Positions 30,761 to 42,041 of a stretch of DNA of 64,000 bases are shown here, one piece after another. The DNA comes from UBA10649 sp963700745 (GTDB taxonomy: Bacteria > Actinomycetota > Actinomycetes > S36-B12), in NCBI GenBank assembly GCA_963700745.1, contig CAVOYT010000015.1:87349-151348 (forward strand), given 5' to 3'. Positions within the stretch are counted from its first letter, which is position 1, and the number at the start of each line of letters is the position of its first letter. The translations under genes and the position numbers were made by a program. The notes beneath the pieces were generated by a model. The model saw only the letters and a list, made by a program, of their open reading frames with translations. It was not told where the DNA came from and ran no database searches.

Positions 30761-31639
30761 ATGAAGACGAAACTCATCGCCGGCGCAGCCGGCACCTCCT
30801 TGCTGCTCGCCGGCCTGACCGTCACCGCGCCGCCGGCCGCGGCCGCCGCGCCGCCGAAGATCACCATCGCCATCTCCGGTGATCAGGCCACGATCACCCA
30901 GAGTCAGATGCGACCGGGCATCGTCGAGTTCACGATCGGCGAGACCTTCAACGTGCCCGGACCGGACGGCGGGCCCGAGCCGCTCGGGATCATGCGAACC
31001 GATCAGTTCGACGACGTGATGTCGCAGTTCGCCGATGTCTTCGGTGATCCGTCTGACCCGACTGCTGGAGCCAAGGCCGCTGCTGCGATGCGCACCATCC
31101 GTGAGAACGCCACCTTCTATGGTGGCGGCCTCAAGGGCACGACCTACCAGGTACGCCTGCCGGCCGGCAACTACTACCTGCTCGGGGTCCAGTCGGCCGC
31201 GATGGGCCTTACCAAGCCCGCCCCGTTCACGGTGTCCGGACAGCCCCGCACGGGCCAGCTGCACGCCACCACGGGGAAGATCCGGGCTGAGAGCGTCAAG
31301 GGCGGCGGAAACAAGTGGGTCACAGCGGGGCTCAGGACCATGGGAAATGGCTGGCTCAAGTTCACCAACGCCAGCAAGGAGCTCCACTTCCTTGACATGC
31401 TGGGTGTCACGCCGAAGACGACCCTTGCCCAGGTGGGCAAGGCCTTCCAGAGCGACACCCCACCGAAGTTCTTCACCGGGAACGACTACACCTTCGAGGT
31501 CGTCTCGCCGGGAGTGAGCATGGCGATCAAGGGTCCGATCGCGTCGGGTCGCTATCTGCTGACTTGTTTCGTGCCCAGCGAAGCCGACGGCACACCGCAT
31601 GCCTTCATGGGCATGCTGAAGCTGGTCACCGTCGACTAG
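30761..31639 (+). CDS. Secreted protein with cupredoxin-like C-terminus
   Basis: Start at the ATG at 30761, giving 292 residues. A clear signal peptide (MKTKLIAGAAGTSLLLAGLT followed by an APPAAAAA cleavage region). I do not recognise a named family. The ending YLLTCFVPSEADGTPHAFMG, continuing to a Met two residues on, has the Cys...His...Met order of a type 1 copper site. The second half is therefore probably cupredoxin-like. The multicopper oxidase starts 22 bp downstream, suggesting a shared job in copper handling or as an electron partner. That role is inferred from position and from this one motif. Confidence 0.6.
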   Translation: MKTKLIAGAAGTSLLLAGLTVTAPPAAAAAPPKITIAISGDQATITQSQMRPGIVEFTIGETFNVPGPDGGPEPLGIMRTDQFDDVMSQFADVFGDPSDPTAGAKAAAAMRTIRENATFYGGGLKGTTYQVRLPAGNYYLLGVQSAAMGLTKPAPFTVSGQPRTGQLHATTGKIRAESVKGGGNKWVTAGLRTMGNGWLKFTNASKELHFLDMLGVTPKTTLAQVGKAFQSDTPPKFFTGNDYTFEVVSPGVSMAIKGPIASGRYLLTCFVPSEADGTPHAFMGMLKLVTVD

Positions 31640-31660
31640 CCGCGGGCAGGTCGACTCGAG

Positions 31661-33248
31661 ATGATGCAACGCAGGCGCTCGTGGGTTCCCGCCGCGGGCG
31701 CCTGCGTCTTCATTTCCATCGTCTATGCCCTGTTCTTCGGAATTGCTCCCGGATCCGCGGAGGGCCACTCCCACAGCAGTCACGGCACCGTTGTCACCCA
31801 AGATGTCGCCAGCCGTTCCTGCGCTCGCGTGGTCAAGCCGCGTCGTCAGATCGCGTGCCGCGCCAGCCTGCTGCCCGCCGCGCACCCGACGGCGGCCATG
31901 GGAACCCCCGACTACGGCGGTGGCAAGCAGGGACATGCGAAACAGCGGGATCTGGCCTCGCTCACCGGTCCGGACGGGACGCCGCAGCACCGGTTCGAGA
32001 TCACGGCCGCGATGGGCGCCAAGGAGATCGACGGGCGCACCGTTCCGGTGATGACCTTCAATGGCACCACCCCCGGCCCGACGCTGACGGTGCAGCAGGG
32101 CGACCTGGTGGAGGTGCGCCTGCGGAACGTCGACATCCGGCGGGGCGTAACGATCCACTGGCACGGCGTCGACGTGCCCGGGGGAGAGGACGGCGTCGCG
32201 GGCGTAACCCAGAACGCGGTCCTGCCGGGTGAGGGCTACACGTATCGCTTCGTCGTACCCGACGCCGGAACCTACTGGTACCACTCGCATCAGGACTCGC
32301 TGCGCCAAGTGCGGATGGGGCTCGTCGGCGCCCTCGTGGTCGAGCCGAGCACCTCATCCGCTGCTTCAATGCCTGCTCAGGACCTCGTTGGGGTCATCCA
32401 CACCTACGGCACGACACTCACGCTCAACGGATCGACCGCCGAGACGGAGGTCACGAGCGAACCCGGCACCACCGTGCGGACCCGCTTCGTGAACTCGGAC
32501 AGCGGCCCGGCCTTCGTCTCGTCATCGGCTCCGTTCCGAGTTGTCGCCATCGACGGCTTCGATCTGCGCGCGCCCACCGAACTGACGGATACCTACGTCG
32601 AGATCCCAGCGGGCGGGCGCGTCGACCTGATGACGACCGCCGACGCCGACAGCGTCCGGGTGGGGCTGCTCGGGGGGCCATCGTTCGTCATCGGCCCGAC
32701 CCCGTCGTCCGGGGCACCAGCTCTCAGGCCGCAGCACTGCATTTGACCCCCTCGCCTACGGCGAGCCTGGCTCCGCCACTTCCGCGCGGCTGCAGTTCGG
32801 CAAACCGGACCGCACCTTCGAGTATCGAATCGGTCAGCGCTTCGGCTACCTCGACGGCCACTACGGCAACTGGTACACGATCAACGGCAAGATGATCCCG
32901 AACGTCCCGATGTTCATGGTCCGCGAGGGCGACGTCGTGCGCCTGCACTTCGTCAACAACACGACGGCCGTCCACCCGATGCACCTGCACGGCCACCACG
33001 CCCTGGTCCTCTCGCGGAACGGTCAGCCGTCGACGGGGTCTGCCTGGTGGGTGGACTCCCTCGAGGTCAAGCCTGGGGAGTCCTACGACCTGCTCTTCGA
33101 GGCGGACAACCCCGGCGTGTGGATGTTCCACTGCCACAACCTGCCCCACGCACGCTCGGGACTGGTGACCCATCTGATGTACGAGGGGGTCGAGTCCCCG
33201 TACCTGATGGGCCGGGTGAACTCCCGACTCGTCAACCAGCCCGAGTAG
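31661..33248 (+). CDS. Multicopper oxidase (one frameshift)
   Basis: About 528 residues, starting with a hydrophobic signal/anchor (VFISIVYALFFGIAPGSAEG). All copper motifs of a three-domain laccase/CopA-type enzyme are visible: TIHWHGVDVPGG and YWYHSHQDS (type 2/3 ligands) in the first domain, then HPMHLHGHH and the last-domain HCHNLPHARSG with the type 1 Cys/His. Near 32715-32740 the frame must change: the first part runs to SFVIGPTPSSGAP and the second begins FDPLAYGEP. The printed stop at 32743-32745 is therefore false. Likely roles are cuprous or metal ion oxidation at the cell surface. It is co-directional with the preceding secreted protein. Confidence 0.88.
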
Positions 33249-33282
33249 CGTCCGGGCCCTACTGGCATAATCGCCCCGTTCC

Positions 33283-33353
33283 GCGGGTGTAGTTCAATGG
33301 CAGAACATCAGCTTCCCAAGCTGACAGTGCGGGTTCGATTCCCGTCACCCGCT
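33283..33353 (+). tRNA. tRNA-Gly (CCC)
   Basis: A 71-nt cloverleaf: acceptor GCGGGTG pairs with CACCCGC (discriminator T). The D arm is TAGTTCAATGGCAGAA. The anticodon stem TCAGC/GCTGA encloses loop TTCCCAA, giving anticodon CCC. The T arm is GCGGGTTCGATTCCCGT, and no CCA is encoded. A CATAAT -10 hexamer lies at 33266-33271. Confidence 0.96.
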
Positions 33354-33383
33354 CGCGCAACTAGGCCCAGGGGTGATCCCGTC

Positions 33384-34448
33384 ATGAACGTCGCCATCGT
33401 GGGGGCGGCCGGGGCCTGCGGCCGGCAGCTCGCCGTTCAACTGCTTGAGTCCCCCGTGCTGCACCACAGCGCATCCCTGCAACTCGTCGGCCATCACGGC
33501 GGCGCGAGCGAGAGGGAGCTGTGGGGCCTTCGCGCCGACCTCGAGGATGCCTTCAGCGACTTCGCCCCGCCCGTCGAGGTCGTGCTCGACGCGACCGCGA
33601 TTCAAGCGGACATCGTGGTGATGCTCGCGGGACGCACGCTGTCCACGGACCCGACGGCAACGGCGGACCGGGCCGCACTCGGTCGCGCGAACGCCGAGAT
33701 CTTCGGCGAGTATGCGCGGGCGCTGGCCGATCGGCGGGAGCCACCGCCGATCGTGATCGTCCAGTCGAACCCCGTCGAGTTGGGCGTGCAACTGTTCGCC
33801 GAGGCGATCGGCCGACGACGAGTGCTGGGGGCCGGGGCATGGTCGGACACGCTGCGACTGCGGCAGGAACTCGCTCGCGACCTCGGCATCCGCCGGCCGG
33901 CCGTGACGGCGCCCATGCTCGGCCAGCATGGTGACTTCCTCGTCCCTGCGTGGAGCCATGTCCACGCACGCGGCATCGACCCGGCCGAACTCGCGATGCG
34001 GCTCTCGGCGATGCGGACCGGCCGGAACCTGATCGACTTCCCCTCGGAGGTGCGGGAACTGCGCGGCGAGGTGCTGGAGCTGCTTCGCGACGCCGACATC
34101 GCCGCTGCCTATGAACTCATCGCCGCCCAGCCACCGGATCTCCGGGCCGCCGTCAAGCCCTTCTTCACCCACTTCTCCGCCGGCCACACCACGGAGGTCG
34201 TGACGGCGCACGCCGTGGCGGAGATCGTCACCTCGATCATCGAGGGACACCGCCGCGTGATGTCCGCGCAGGTTCAGCTCGAGGGCGAGTGGCAGGGGAT
34301 CGCCGGAGTCATCGGGGCACCCGTCATCGTCGGTCCGAACGGGTGGAGCGAGGTGCTGGACATGGACCTCCCCGGCGACGAGGAGCAGGCGCTGCACCAG
34401 GCGGTGGAGGCCATCCGGCAGGCGAACGCGGCAATCCTCGCGGATTGA
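33384..34448 (+). CDS. Malate/lactate dehydrogenase family protein
   Basis: Start at the ATG at 33384. The in-frame extension upstream runs into the tRNA gene and is not coding. The 354-residue product has an N-terminal Rossmann motif (MNVAIVGAAGACGRQLAVQL), NAD-domain residues VVMLAGRT, and the QSNPVELGVQLF strand. The catalytic His region is MLGQHGDFLVPAWS, equivalent to GEHGD in lactate/malate dehydrogenases. The usual substrate-specificity loop is not clear, so the 2-hydroxyacid used is unknown. It converges with treZ. Confidence 0.8.
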   Translation: MNVAIVGAAGACGRQLAVQLLESPVLHHSASLQLVGHHGGASERELWGLRADLEDAFSDFAPPVEVVLDATAIQADIVVMLAGRTLSTDPTATADRAALGRANAEIFGEYARALADRREPPPIVIVQSNPVELGVQLFAEAIGRRRVLGAGAWSDTLRLRQELARDLGIRRPAVTAPMLGQHGDFLVPAWSHVHARGIDPAELAMRLSAMRTGRNLIDFPSEVRELRGEVLELLRDADIAAAYELIAAQPPDLRAAVKPFFTHFSAGHTTEVVTAHAVAEIVTSIIEGHRRVMSAQVQLEGEWQGIAGVIGAPVIVGPNGWSEVLDMDLPGDEEQALHQAVEAIRQANAAILAD

Positions 34449-34497
34449 TCCGGACACAGCAGGCTGGGCGGTCGACTCGGTCGACGTTCCGCTCGCC

Positions 34498-36328
34498 TCA
34501 CCCGCTGTTGCGGCGGACCACCGCGGCGCTGTGCGGCTGAAGCGTCAGGCCGCCGGACGTCAGCGCGGCCGCACTCGCCCGCCAGGCGAGGTCGATGCCC
34601 GCGATCCCGTCGAGCGGCACCTCCATCGACCCGGTCGGAGAGGTTGACGACCGTCGCCCAGCCCGGTCGGCTGACGACGAACCACTCGGGCCGGCCGTCG
34701 TCGTCCGGCCGACCAGCGGCAGTGCAGGTCGCCGGCCGTCGCGTCCGAGTCCGCCGTCGATTCGCCGCCGTGCCGCCGCCGATCCCGGGCCGCCCGGCAC
34801 GATGCGCAGGGCGATGAGGTCGCGGTACCACTCGAGCAGGCTGCCCGTGATCGCCCGTTCGGCTGCTCGTCGAGCCGCAGCACCGACGCATCGCGGGTCG
34901 CCGGGTCCTGCGGATCGGGGATGGCTTCGGCGTCCCAGCCGTGCCGGGCGAACTCGCGACGCCGGCCCTCGGTCACGGCACGGGACAGCCCCTCGTCGGG
35001 GAAGGAGGAGAAGAAGCACCAGGGGGTGGAGGCGCCCCACTCCTCGCCCATGAACAGCATCGGCGTGTACGGCAGGGTCAGCAGGAGCGCGGCGCCGCAC
35101 GCTGCCAGGTCGATCCCGACCAGCGCCACGAGTCGGTCCCCGGCCGCCCGGTTCCCGACCTGGTCGTGGGTCTGCAGCGACACGACCATCCGCCAGGGGT
35201 CGGTGGCGGTCCAGTCCACCGGTCGCCCGTGCGTACGACCGCGGAACGACGACCAGCGGCCGTCGTGCAGGAATCCGCGTTCGAGCGCGTGCGCGACGGC
35301 GTCGCAGGACCCGAAGTCGCCGTAGTAGCCGGCCGTCTCGCCGGTGAGCAGCCAGTGGAGGGCGTGGTGGACGTCGTCGTCCCACTGCGCGGTCATCCCG
35401 AGTCCGCCGTCGGACGTCGGCGTCACGGTCCGAGGGTCGTTGCGGTCGGACTCGGCGATGAGCGCGAGCGGTCGGCCGACCTCGTCGCCCAGGGCGGCGA
35501 CAGCGCGGCCGAGGTCCTCGAGGAACGGCTGCGCGCGGTGTCCCGCAGTTCGTGGACGGCGTCGAGGCGCAGGCCGTCGAGGTGGTAGTCGCGCAGCCAG
35601 GAGCAGGCGCTGTCGACGAGGATCGCGCGCACGTCGTCCGAGCCCCGATCGTCGAGGTTGACGGCCGAGCCCCAGGGCGTGCTGTGCGCGTCGGTGAAGA
35701 ACGGCCCGAAGGCGGCCCAGTAGTTGCCGCTCGGGCCGAGGTGGTTGTGCACGACGTCGAGCAGCACGGCGAGGCCCCTCGCGTGCGCTGCGTCCACGAA
35801 GCGCACCAGCGCCTCCGGGCCGCCGTAGGGTGCGTGGACGGCGTCGATGGCGACGCCGTCGTACCCCCAGCCGTGCGGCCCGTCGAACGCGGCGAGCGGC
35901 AGCAGCTCCACGTGGGTGATGCCCAGGTCGGCCAGGTCGTCGAGCAGCGCGATGGCGGCGTCGAGCGTGCCCTCAGGGGTCGCGGTGCCGACGTGCAGCT
36001 CGTAGACGACCGCACCGTCGGCGAGGTCCCGTCCCCGCCAGTCGTCGTCACTCCACGCGAAGGCGCCGGGGTCCACGACGCGCGCCGGACCATGGACCCC
36101 GTGCGGCAGGAAGCGGGCCCTCGGATCGGGGAGCGCCACACCGTCCAGCTCGAGCAGGTACTCGGCACCCGGGCGCCACCACGACTCGCCGCCGCCGAAC
36201 CAGCCCGGCCGGTCGTCGATCGGCGCGAGGTCCTCGGGCTCAGCCCCGACGGGCAGCGCTCGCACGCGCTCGGCGGCCGGGGCCCACACCACCAGCGGGC
36301 CACTGCGCCTCGGGAACCGGCGCGTCAC
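34498..36328 (-). CDS. treZ: Malto-oligosyltrehalose trehalohydrolase TreZ (frameshifts)
   Basis: The GTG at 36328 overlaps the treY stop. The N-terminal two thirds read as a GH13 trehalohydrolase: LVVWAPAAERVRALPVGAEP, VVYELHVGTATPEGTLDAAI, VELLPLAAFDGPHGWGYDGV, LLDVVHNHLGPSGNYWA and LRLDAVHELRDTA with the nucleophile Asp. A frame change near 35500 is followed by DGGLGMTAQWDDDVHHALHW and QTHDQVGNRAAGDRLV, then FMGEEWGAS. Further breaks near 34870 and 34650 precede the final LTSGGLTLQPHSAAVVRR. It releases trehalose from maltooligosyl-trehalose. Confidence 0.88.
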
Positions 36329-38767
36329 GACACCCTCTCCAGCAACGTCACCGGCCACGTCTCGTGCAGCTGGGCGACTGGCACGCTCGGGCCTCCCTCG
36401 AAGACGCGATCGGTCAGGAGGTCGCGCCACTGCCCCTCCGGCAGGGCCGCGGTGGTGAGCCTGTCCCAGCCGCCGGCCTCCGCGAGCCCCAGCGCGAAGC
36501 GCGTCGCCGTGACCGCGACGGTCGCCGCCGCGCACGATGCCGACGACGTGCTGCGGCCTGCGGTCCCGTGAACGCGAGCGGCTCGTAGGACCCGTCGCTC
36601 GTCGAACACCTCCGGGTTGTCGCGACGCAGCCGCAGTCCCAGCGCGGTCAGCCGCATCTTGGCCGCGTCCAGGTCGTCGTAGGGATCGGGCACCTCGTCG
36701 AGCGCCCTGCGCAGCAGCGCGGCCAGCCGCTCGTCGTCCGGCGGCACCCGGTTGTCGGGGTCGACCAGGCGCAACGACACGGTCTCGCAGCCCTGGTAGA
36801 TGTCGGGGATCCCGGGGGTGAGCAGCTGGATCGCGCGCTGGCCGAGCACGTTCGCGACGAAGCCCGGATGCAGCGTCGTGACGAGCTCCGTGAGCTGGGC
36901 CACGCTCGCGGGGTCGTCGAGGAACTCGCGCACCGACTCGCCGAGGTGCCTCTCGTAGTCCTCGTCGATCCTGCGCCACGAGGTGCGCAGCTTGGCCTCG
37001 CGGGTCGCCTTGACCAGGTAGGCCGACACGCGCTCCGCGTCGATCGGCCACGCTCCGATGAGGGTCTGCCACATCAGCCAGCCGACCGCGCCGTCGCCGG
37101 CGCCGTCGGGCGTGGTGAGACCGCCCGTCCGGGTGCGCCAGCGTTCGATGGCGACGACCGAGCAGTCCCGGTACCTCGCTCAGGACGGCGAGCCGGGCTC
37201 GGACGTCCTCGCTGCGCTTGGTGTCGTGCGTGGACAGCGTCGTCAGCGCGTTGGGCCAGCGCACATGACGCGCCGCCGCCCACGCGTGGAACTCCTCCGG
37301 GGTGAAGCCGAAGCGGTTCGGCTGGCCGCCCACCTCGTCCAGGGCGGCCAGCGGATACCACCGGTAGAAGGCGGTGTCCTCGACGCCCTTGGCCACGGCG
37401 GGCCCGTCGTCTGCTGGAAGCGCAGGCAGAACTCGTCCTCGCGGGGACCGCGGCCGAACCGTCCCAGGGCCAGGTCGATCAGCAGGGCGATCTCCGCCGC
37501 CCGCTCCGGCAGCGCCTCGGTCGCCCGGGCCGCCGTCTCCTCCAGGACGTCGACGGAGACCTGCGGCGGCTCCTCGCCCGGGACGACGTAGGCGCGATAG
37601 ACCGGGATGGCGGTGAGGATCTCCAGCAGCCCCTCGGTCAGGCCGCGCCGGGAGAAGTCGCGCAGTCGCACCTCCGCCTGGCACACGTCGTAGGCGAGCC
37701 CGGCCAGCCGATCGACCTCGGGGAAGAGCACCTCCCCGAGCACGTCTCGCCGCGCCTGCTCCTGCGCCGCCTCCCAGGTCAGGGTCGCCGGGTCGTCGAC
37801 GGGTGCCATGTGCGCGAGGCCCATCGTCAAGGCCGGGGCGCCCTTGGGATCCACGAAGAGCCCGCAGATCCGCTGCAGCGCCTCGTACCCCGTGGTGCCC
37901 GCGCACTCCCAGTCGGCCGGCAGGTCCTCGTCGCCCTCGACGATCTTCTCGACGACCACCCAGGTCCCGTGCGTCGCCGCGCTCAGTTGCCGCAGGTAGC
38001 CGCGAGGATCGGCCAGACCGTCCGGGTGGTCGATCCGCAGGCCGGACACGATCCCGTCGCGGACGAGTCCGACGAGCAGGCTGTGGCTCGTCTCGAAGAC
38101 CTCCGGCTCCTCCACCCGGAAGCCCAGCAGCGTGTCGACGTCGAAGAAGCGCCGGTAGTTCAGCTCCTCGTCGGCGGTGCGCCAGAAGGCCAACCGGTAG
38201 TGCTGCGCCGCCAGCAGCTCCTCGAGGTCCAGATCCTCGGTCCCCGGCCGGACGGGGAAGACGTGGTCGTAGTAGCGCAGCACCGGGCGCCCGTCCGGAC
38301 CGCCCTGCCGCTCCAGCACGATCTCGCCGGCATCGAGGCAGTCCCCGATCCGCTGCCCCAGGACGGGGAGGACCACCGGATGGTCGGCGGACCAGTCGAT
38401 GTCGAACCAGTTGCCGACCGGCGACTCCGCGCCGTCCCTGCAGCACGGACCAGAAGGCGGCGTTCAGGTGCTCGGGGACCGGCAGCGCCATGTGATTGGG
38501 GACCACGTCGACGACCAGGCCGATGCCCTCCGCGCTCAGCAGGCTCGCCATGCGGATCAGCTCCGGCTCCCCGCCGAGCTCGTAGTTGACGTGCCCGTGG
38601 TCGACGACGTCGTAGCCGTGCGTCGAACCCGGCGTCGCCTGCAGGATCGGCGAGAGGTAGGCGTGCCCCACGCCGAGCTCGCGCAGGTAGTCGGCCCGCT
38701 CGCCGAGCGCCGCGAAACCGCGATCGGGCGTCAGCTGAACACGGTAGGTCGAGGCCGGAATCGTCAT
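36325..38767 (-). CDS. treY: Malto-oligosyltrehalose synthase TreY (frameshifts)
   Basis: The ATG at 38767 opens a GH13 trehalose synthase of about 810 residues. Pieces: STYRVQLTPDRGFAALGERA, LGVGHAYLSPILQATPGSTH and VVDVVPNHMA in the first frame; after about 38430, DADEELNYRRFFDVDTL-type sequence, LRIDHPDGLADPRGYLRQL (catalytic Asp) and VVVEKIVEGDEDLP; then VAKGVEDTAFYRWYPLAALD, LTTLSTHDTKRSEDVRARLA, and finally VLGQRAIQLLTPGIPDIYQG. It converts the reducing end of maltodextrins to a trehalosyl unit. The raw long ORF continuing into treZ is a frameshift artefact. It overlaps treZ by 4 bp. Confidence 0.88.
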
Positions 38768-38817
38768 TGCCAGCCAAGCCTATCGGCGTCCGCGAATGGG
38801 CTCCCCGAGCGCCGACC

Positions 38818-40939
38818 TCAGACCCTGCGAAGAACCACCATGCCGTGCTCGACGAGGTGCACGGCCTCACCCGCCTTCAGCACCGTCGGCTCGTCGGCCG
38901 TGCCCTCGGGCTCACCGGACGGGACGGCGGTGTCGAGCTCCATGCGCCAGCTCGTGCCGAACGGCTTCCCGGGGACGGTGAACTCGACGGTCTCGGAATG
39001 CGCGTTCATGAGCAGCAGGAAGCTGTCGCCCGACGACCGGCTCACCGCGCGGACCGGTCTCGTCGATGGCATCGCCGTTGAGGAAGACGCCCAGCGTGCG
39101 GGCGTATCCGTTGGTCCAGTCCGCCTCGTCCATCTGAGCGCCGTCCGGCCTGAACCAGGCGATCTCGTGCTCGCGCACCCCGCGGACGTCATGTCCCTGG
39201 AAGAAGCGCCGTCGGCGGAACACCGGGTTCTCGTGACGCAGCCGGGTGACCCGCTCGGTGAACTGCATCAGGTGCTCGGCGTCCTTGGAGGGACGCCAGT
39301 CGATCCACGACGTCTCGTTGTCCTGGCAGTAGACGTTGTTGTTGCCGCCCTGCGTGCGGCTCATCTCGTCGCCGTGGAGCAGCATCGGCACGCCCTGGCT
39401 GAGGAACAGGGTCGCCAGGAAGTTGCGCTGCTGTCGCGCCCGCAACCGGTTGACCGCCACCCGGCGGGTCGGACCCTCCACCCCGCAGTTCCACGACCGG
39501 TTGTGGCTCTCCCCGTCGGCGTTGCCCTCGCCGTTGGCGTCGTTGTGCTTCTCGTTGTAGGACACCAGGTCGCGCAGCGTGAACCCGTCGTGCGCGGTGA
39601 CGAAGTTGATCGACGCGATCGGCCGTCGGCCGCTGCTCTCGTAGAGATCGGACGACCCGGTCAGGCGCGAGGCGAACTCCGGCATCGTCGAGGGCTCGCC
39701 TCTCCAGAAGTCCCGGACCGTGTCGCGGTAGTGCCCGTTCCACTCCGTCCACAGCGGCGGGAAGCCCCCGACCTGGTAGCCGCCCTCGCCCAGGTCCCAC
39801 GGCTCGGCGATCAGCTTCACCTGCGAGATCACGGGATCCTGGTGGACGAGGTCGAAGAAGGCGCTGAGCCGGTCCACCTCGTGGAACTGCCGGGCGAGGG
39901 TGGCGGCGAGGTCGAAACGGAAACCGTCGACGTGCATCTCGTTCACCCAGTAGCGCATCGAGTCCATGATGAGCTGCAGGACGTGCGGGCTGCCCATGAG
40001 CAGCGAGTTCCCGGTGCCGGTGGTGTCGTAGTAGTGGCGCAGGTCCTCCGCCACCAGTCGGTAGTAGGCGGCATTGTCGATCCCGCGCCACGACAGCGTC
40101 GGCCCGAGATGGTTGCCCTCGGCGGTGTGGTTGTAGACCACGTCCAGGATCACCTCGAGTCCGGCACGATGCAGGTCACGCACCATCGACTTGAACTCGG
40201 GCACCTGCTGCCCGTCCGTGCCGCTGGAGCTGTACGACGCGTGCGGCGCCAGGAATCCCAGGGTGTTGTAGCCCCAGTAGTTCGAGCGGCCTCGCTCGAC
40301 CAGATGGTGGTCCTGCATGAAGTGGTGCACCGGCATGAGCTCGATCGCCGTGACGCCGATGCGCTGGTAGTGCTCGAGCATCACCGGATGCGCGACCGCG
40401 GCGTAGGTCCCGCGGATCTCCGCCGGGATGTCGGGGTGACGGGCGGTGAGGCCCTTCACGTGCGCCTCGTAGATCACCGTCTCGTGGTACGGGGTCCGCG
40501 GCGAGCGGTCGTCGGCCCAGTCGAAGTAGGGGTTGATCACCACCGCCTTCGGCACGTGCGGCCCCGAGTCCAGATCGTTGCGCTCCTCGTGGTCGCTCCA
40601 CAGGTAGCCGAAGCACGCCTCGTCCCAGTCGACCCGCCCGTCGATCGCCTTCGCGTAGGGATCGAGGAGCACCTTGTTCGGGTTGCACCGTTGGCCCCAC
40701 GCGGGGTCGTACGGGCCGTGCACGCGATACCCGTAGCGCTGACCCGGCAGGATGCCCGGCAGGTAGGCGTGCCACACATCGGCGTCACGCTCGACGAGCG
40801 AGACTCGGGTCTCGGTCCCGTCGGGCTCGAAGAGGCACAGGTCGACCGCGTCCGCCACGGACGAGAACAACGCGAAGTTCGTGCCGCTACCGTCGAAGGT
40901 GGCGCCGAGCGGATAGGCGCTTCCGGGCCAGACCTGCAT
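38818..40939 (-). CDS. glgX: Glycogen debranching enzyme GlgX (one frameshift)
   Basis: The ATG at 40939 has GGAGG 7 nt upstream and is preferred over the GTG at 40945. The product has about 707 residues. The CBM48 N-terminus reads MQVWPGSAYPLGATFDGSGT. GH13 motifs are DVVYNHTAEGN, DGFRFDLAATLAR (nucleophile Asp), IAEPWDLG (acid Glu) and FVTAHDGFTLRDLV. After GDAIDETGPRG, near 39057, the frame changes and ends in FLLLMNAHSETVEFTVPGKP and VHLVEHGMVVLRRV. It cuts alpha-1,6 branches of glycogen limit dextrins, supplying linear glucans to TreY and TreZ, which follow in the same operon. Confidence 0.9.
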
Positions 40940-41055
40940 CGACACCCCTCCCGACCGGGGACGGTCCCGGCGCTATCGGCACATCCTCTCGGCCGCGTCC
41001 AACGCTGGTCCACCCGGGCTGACCCACCGGCGCAGCTGGTCCACCACGGTCGTCC

Positions 41056-41950
41056 TCACGGCGTGGCCTCAGACTCGCGGTTGGTTGCCGGGCCCGGCGG
41101 CCCACGATCGATCCAGATCTTGATCCACCACAGCAACGAGAGCATGACGACCGCGACGGCCCAGAAGAAGACGAGCACGTCCAGCCACACGCCGATCGGC
41201 GGCGAACCCGGCAGGGCCAGCCTCAAGGGGACGATCGCGAACAGCAGGGCGGCGAACCAGTCGGTCATGCTGAGGTCCTGCGCGCGTCGCCCGCTCGCGA
41301 CGTTGCGCACCGCGATGAGCGCGATCAGGGCAATCGCCCCGAGCAGGCCGGCGATCAGCAGGGCGAAGATGCGGGTGGAGATGGTCCGGCTGACGCCGAT
41401 CGTGAAGGTGGCGGGGTCGCCGTCCCCGCTGGACGCGACAGCGGACTCCCCGAAGTGCCACCACTCCGCAAGTGCACTCGCATCGACACCGACGGCGACA
41501 GGGATCGTCTGCCATGCGTCGTCCACGAACTGATAGGCGTTGACCTCCAAGGCATCGGAGTAGGCGTCGAACGGATAGTTCTCGATGGAGCCCGGCAGGA
41601 AGACGACCTGATCCGAGGTGCCCGTGAGATCGTCCTGCTCGAAGGAGATCTCCGTCTGGTCCGATGCCGGTCCGATCGTGACGGACAGCGGCGCCGCGAG
41701 ACGTTCGGACGTCGTTGACCAGGGCGCTGTCAGGTTCGACCTGGACCGCAGTCGTCAGGTCGCCTCGCTCGGGGTCGAAGTCCCGGAGTTCGACGGTCAC
41801 CGCCACGCCACCGATCGGCGCTTGCGGCGACTCCTGCGCGAGGGAGCCCACCACCACGGACCGGAAGGCGAAGGCGAGGGCGGCCACGACGTAGGCGACC
41901 ACGACGAGGATGGCGATCACGCGAACCGTGCTGATGCGTCCGCTGCGCAT
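41056..41950 (-). CDS. DUF4436 membrane protein (one frameshift)
   Basis: The first part (from the ATG at 41950) has an N-terminal membrane helix (VRVIAILVVVAYVVAALAFA) and an extracytoplasmic beta-rich stretch (GGVAVTVELRDFDPERGDLT). Near 41697 the frame changes. The second part continues with EVNAYQFVDDAWQTIPVAVG and three C-terminal membrane helices. The layout (one helix, about 150 residues outside, three helices) matches DUF4436 of actinobacteria. The function is unknown. About 298 residues when joined. Confidence 0.65.
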
Positions 41951-42041
41951 GGTTCGAGTCTAGGTCGGCTGAGTCACCGATCCTCGACGATCGCGGGCCG
42001 CGCACATGGTCGCGTGATGCATCCGCAGCGAGTGGAGCGTC

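Noticed and set aside
32743..32745. Premature stop in the multicopper oxidase as evidence of a truncated two-domain enzyme.
   Set aside because: The remaining copper ligands follow at once in another frame, so the stop is due to an indel.
35423..38767. A 1114-codon TreY-TreZ fusion.
   Set aside because: The middle third is out of phase for TreY, and treY/treZ show a normal GTGA stop-start overlap at 36325-36328.
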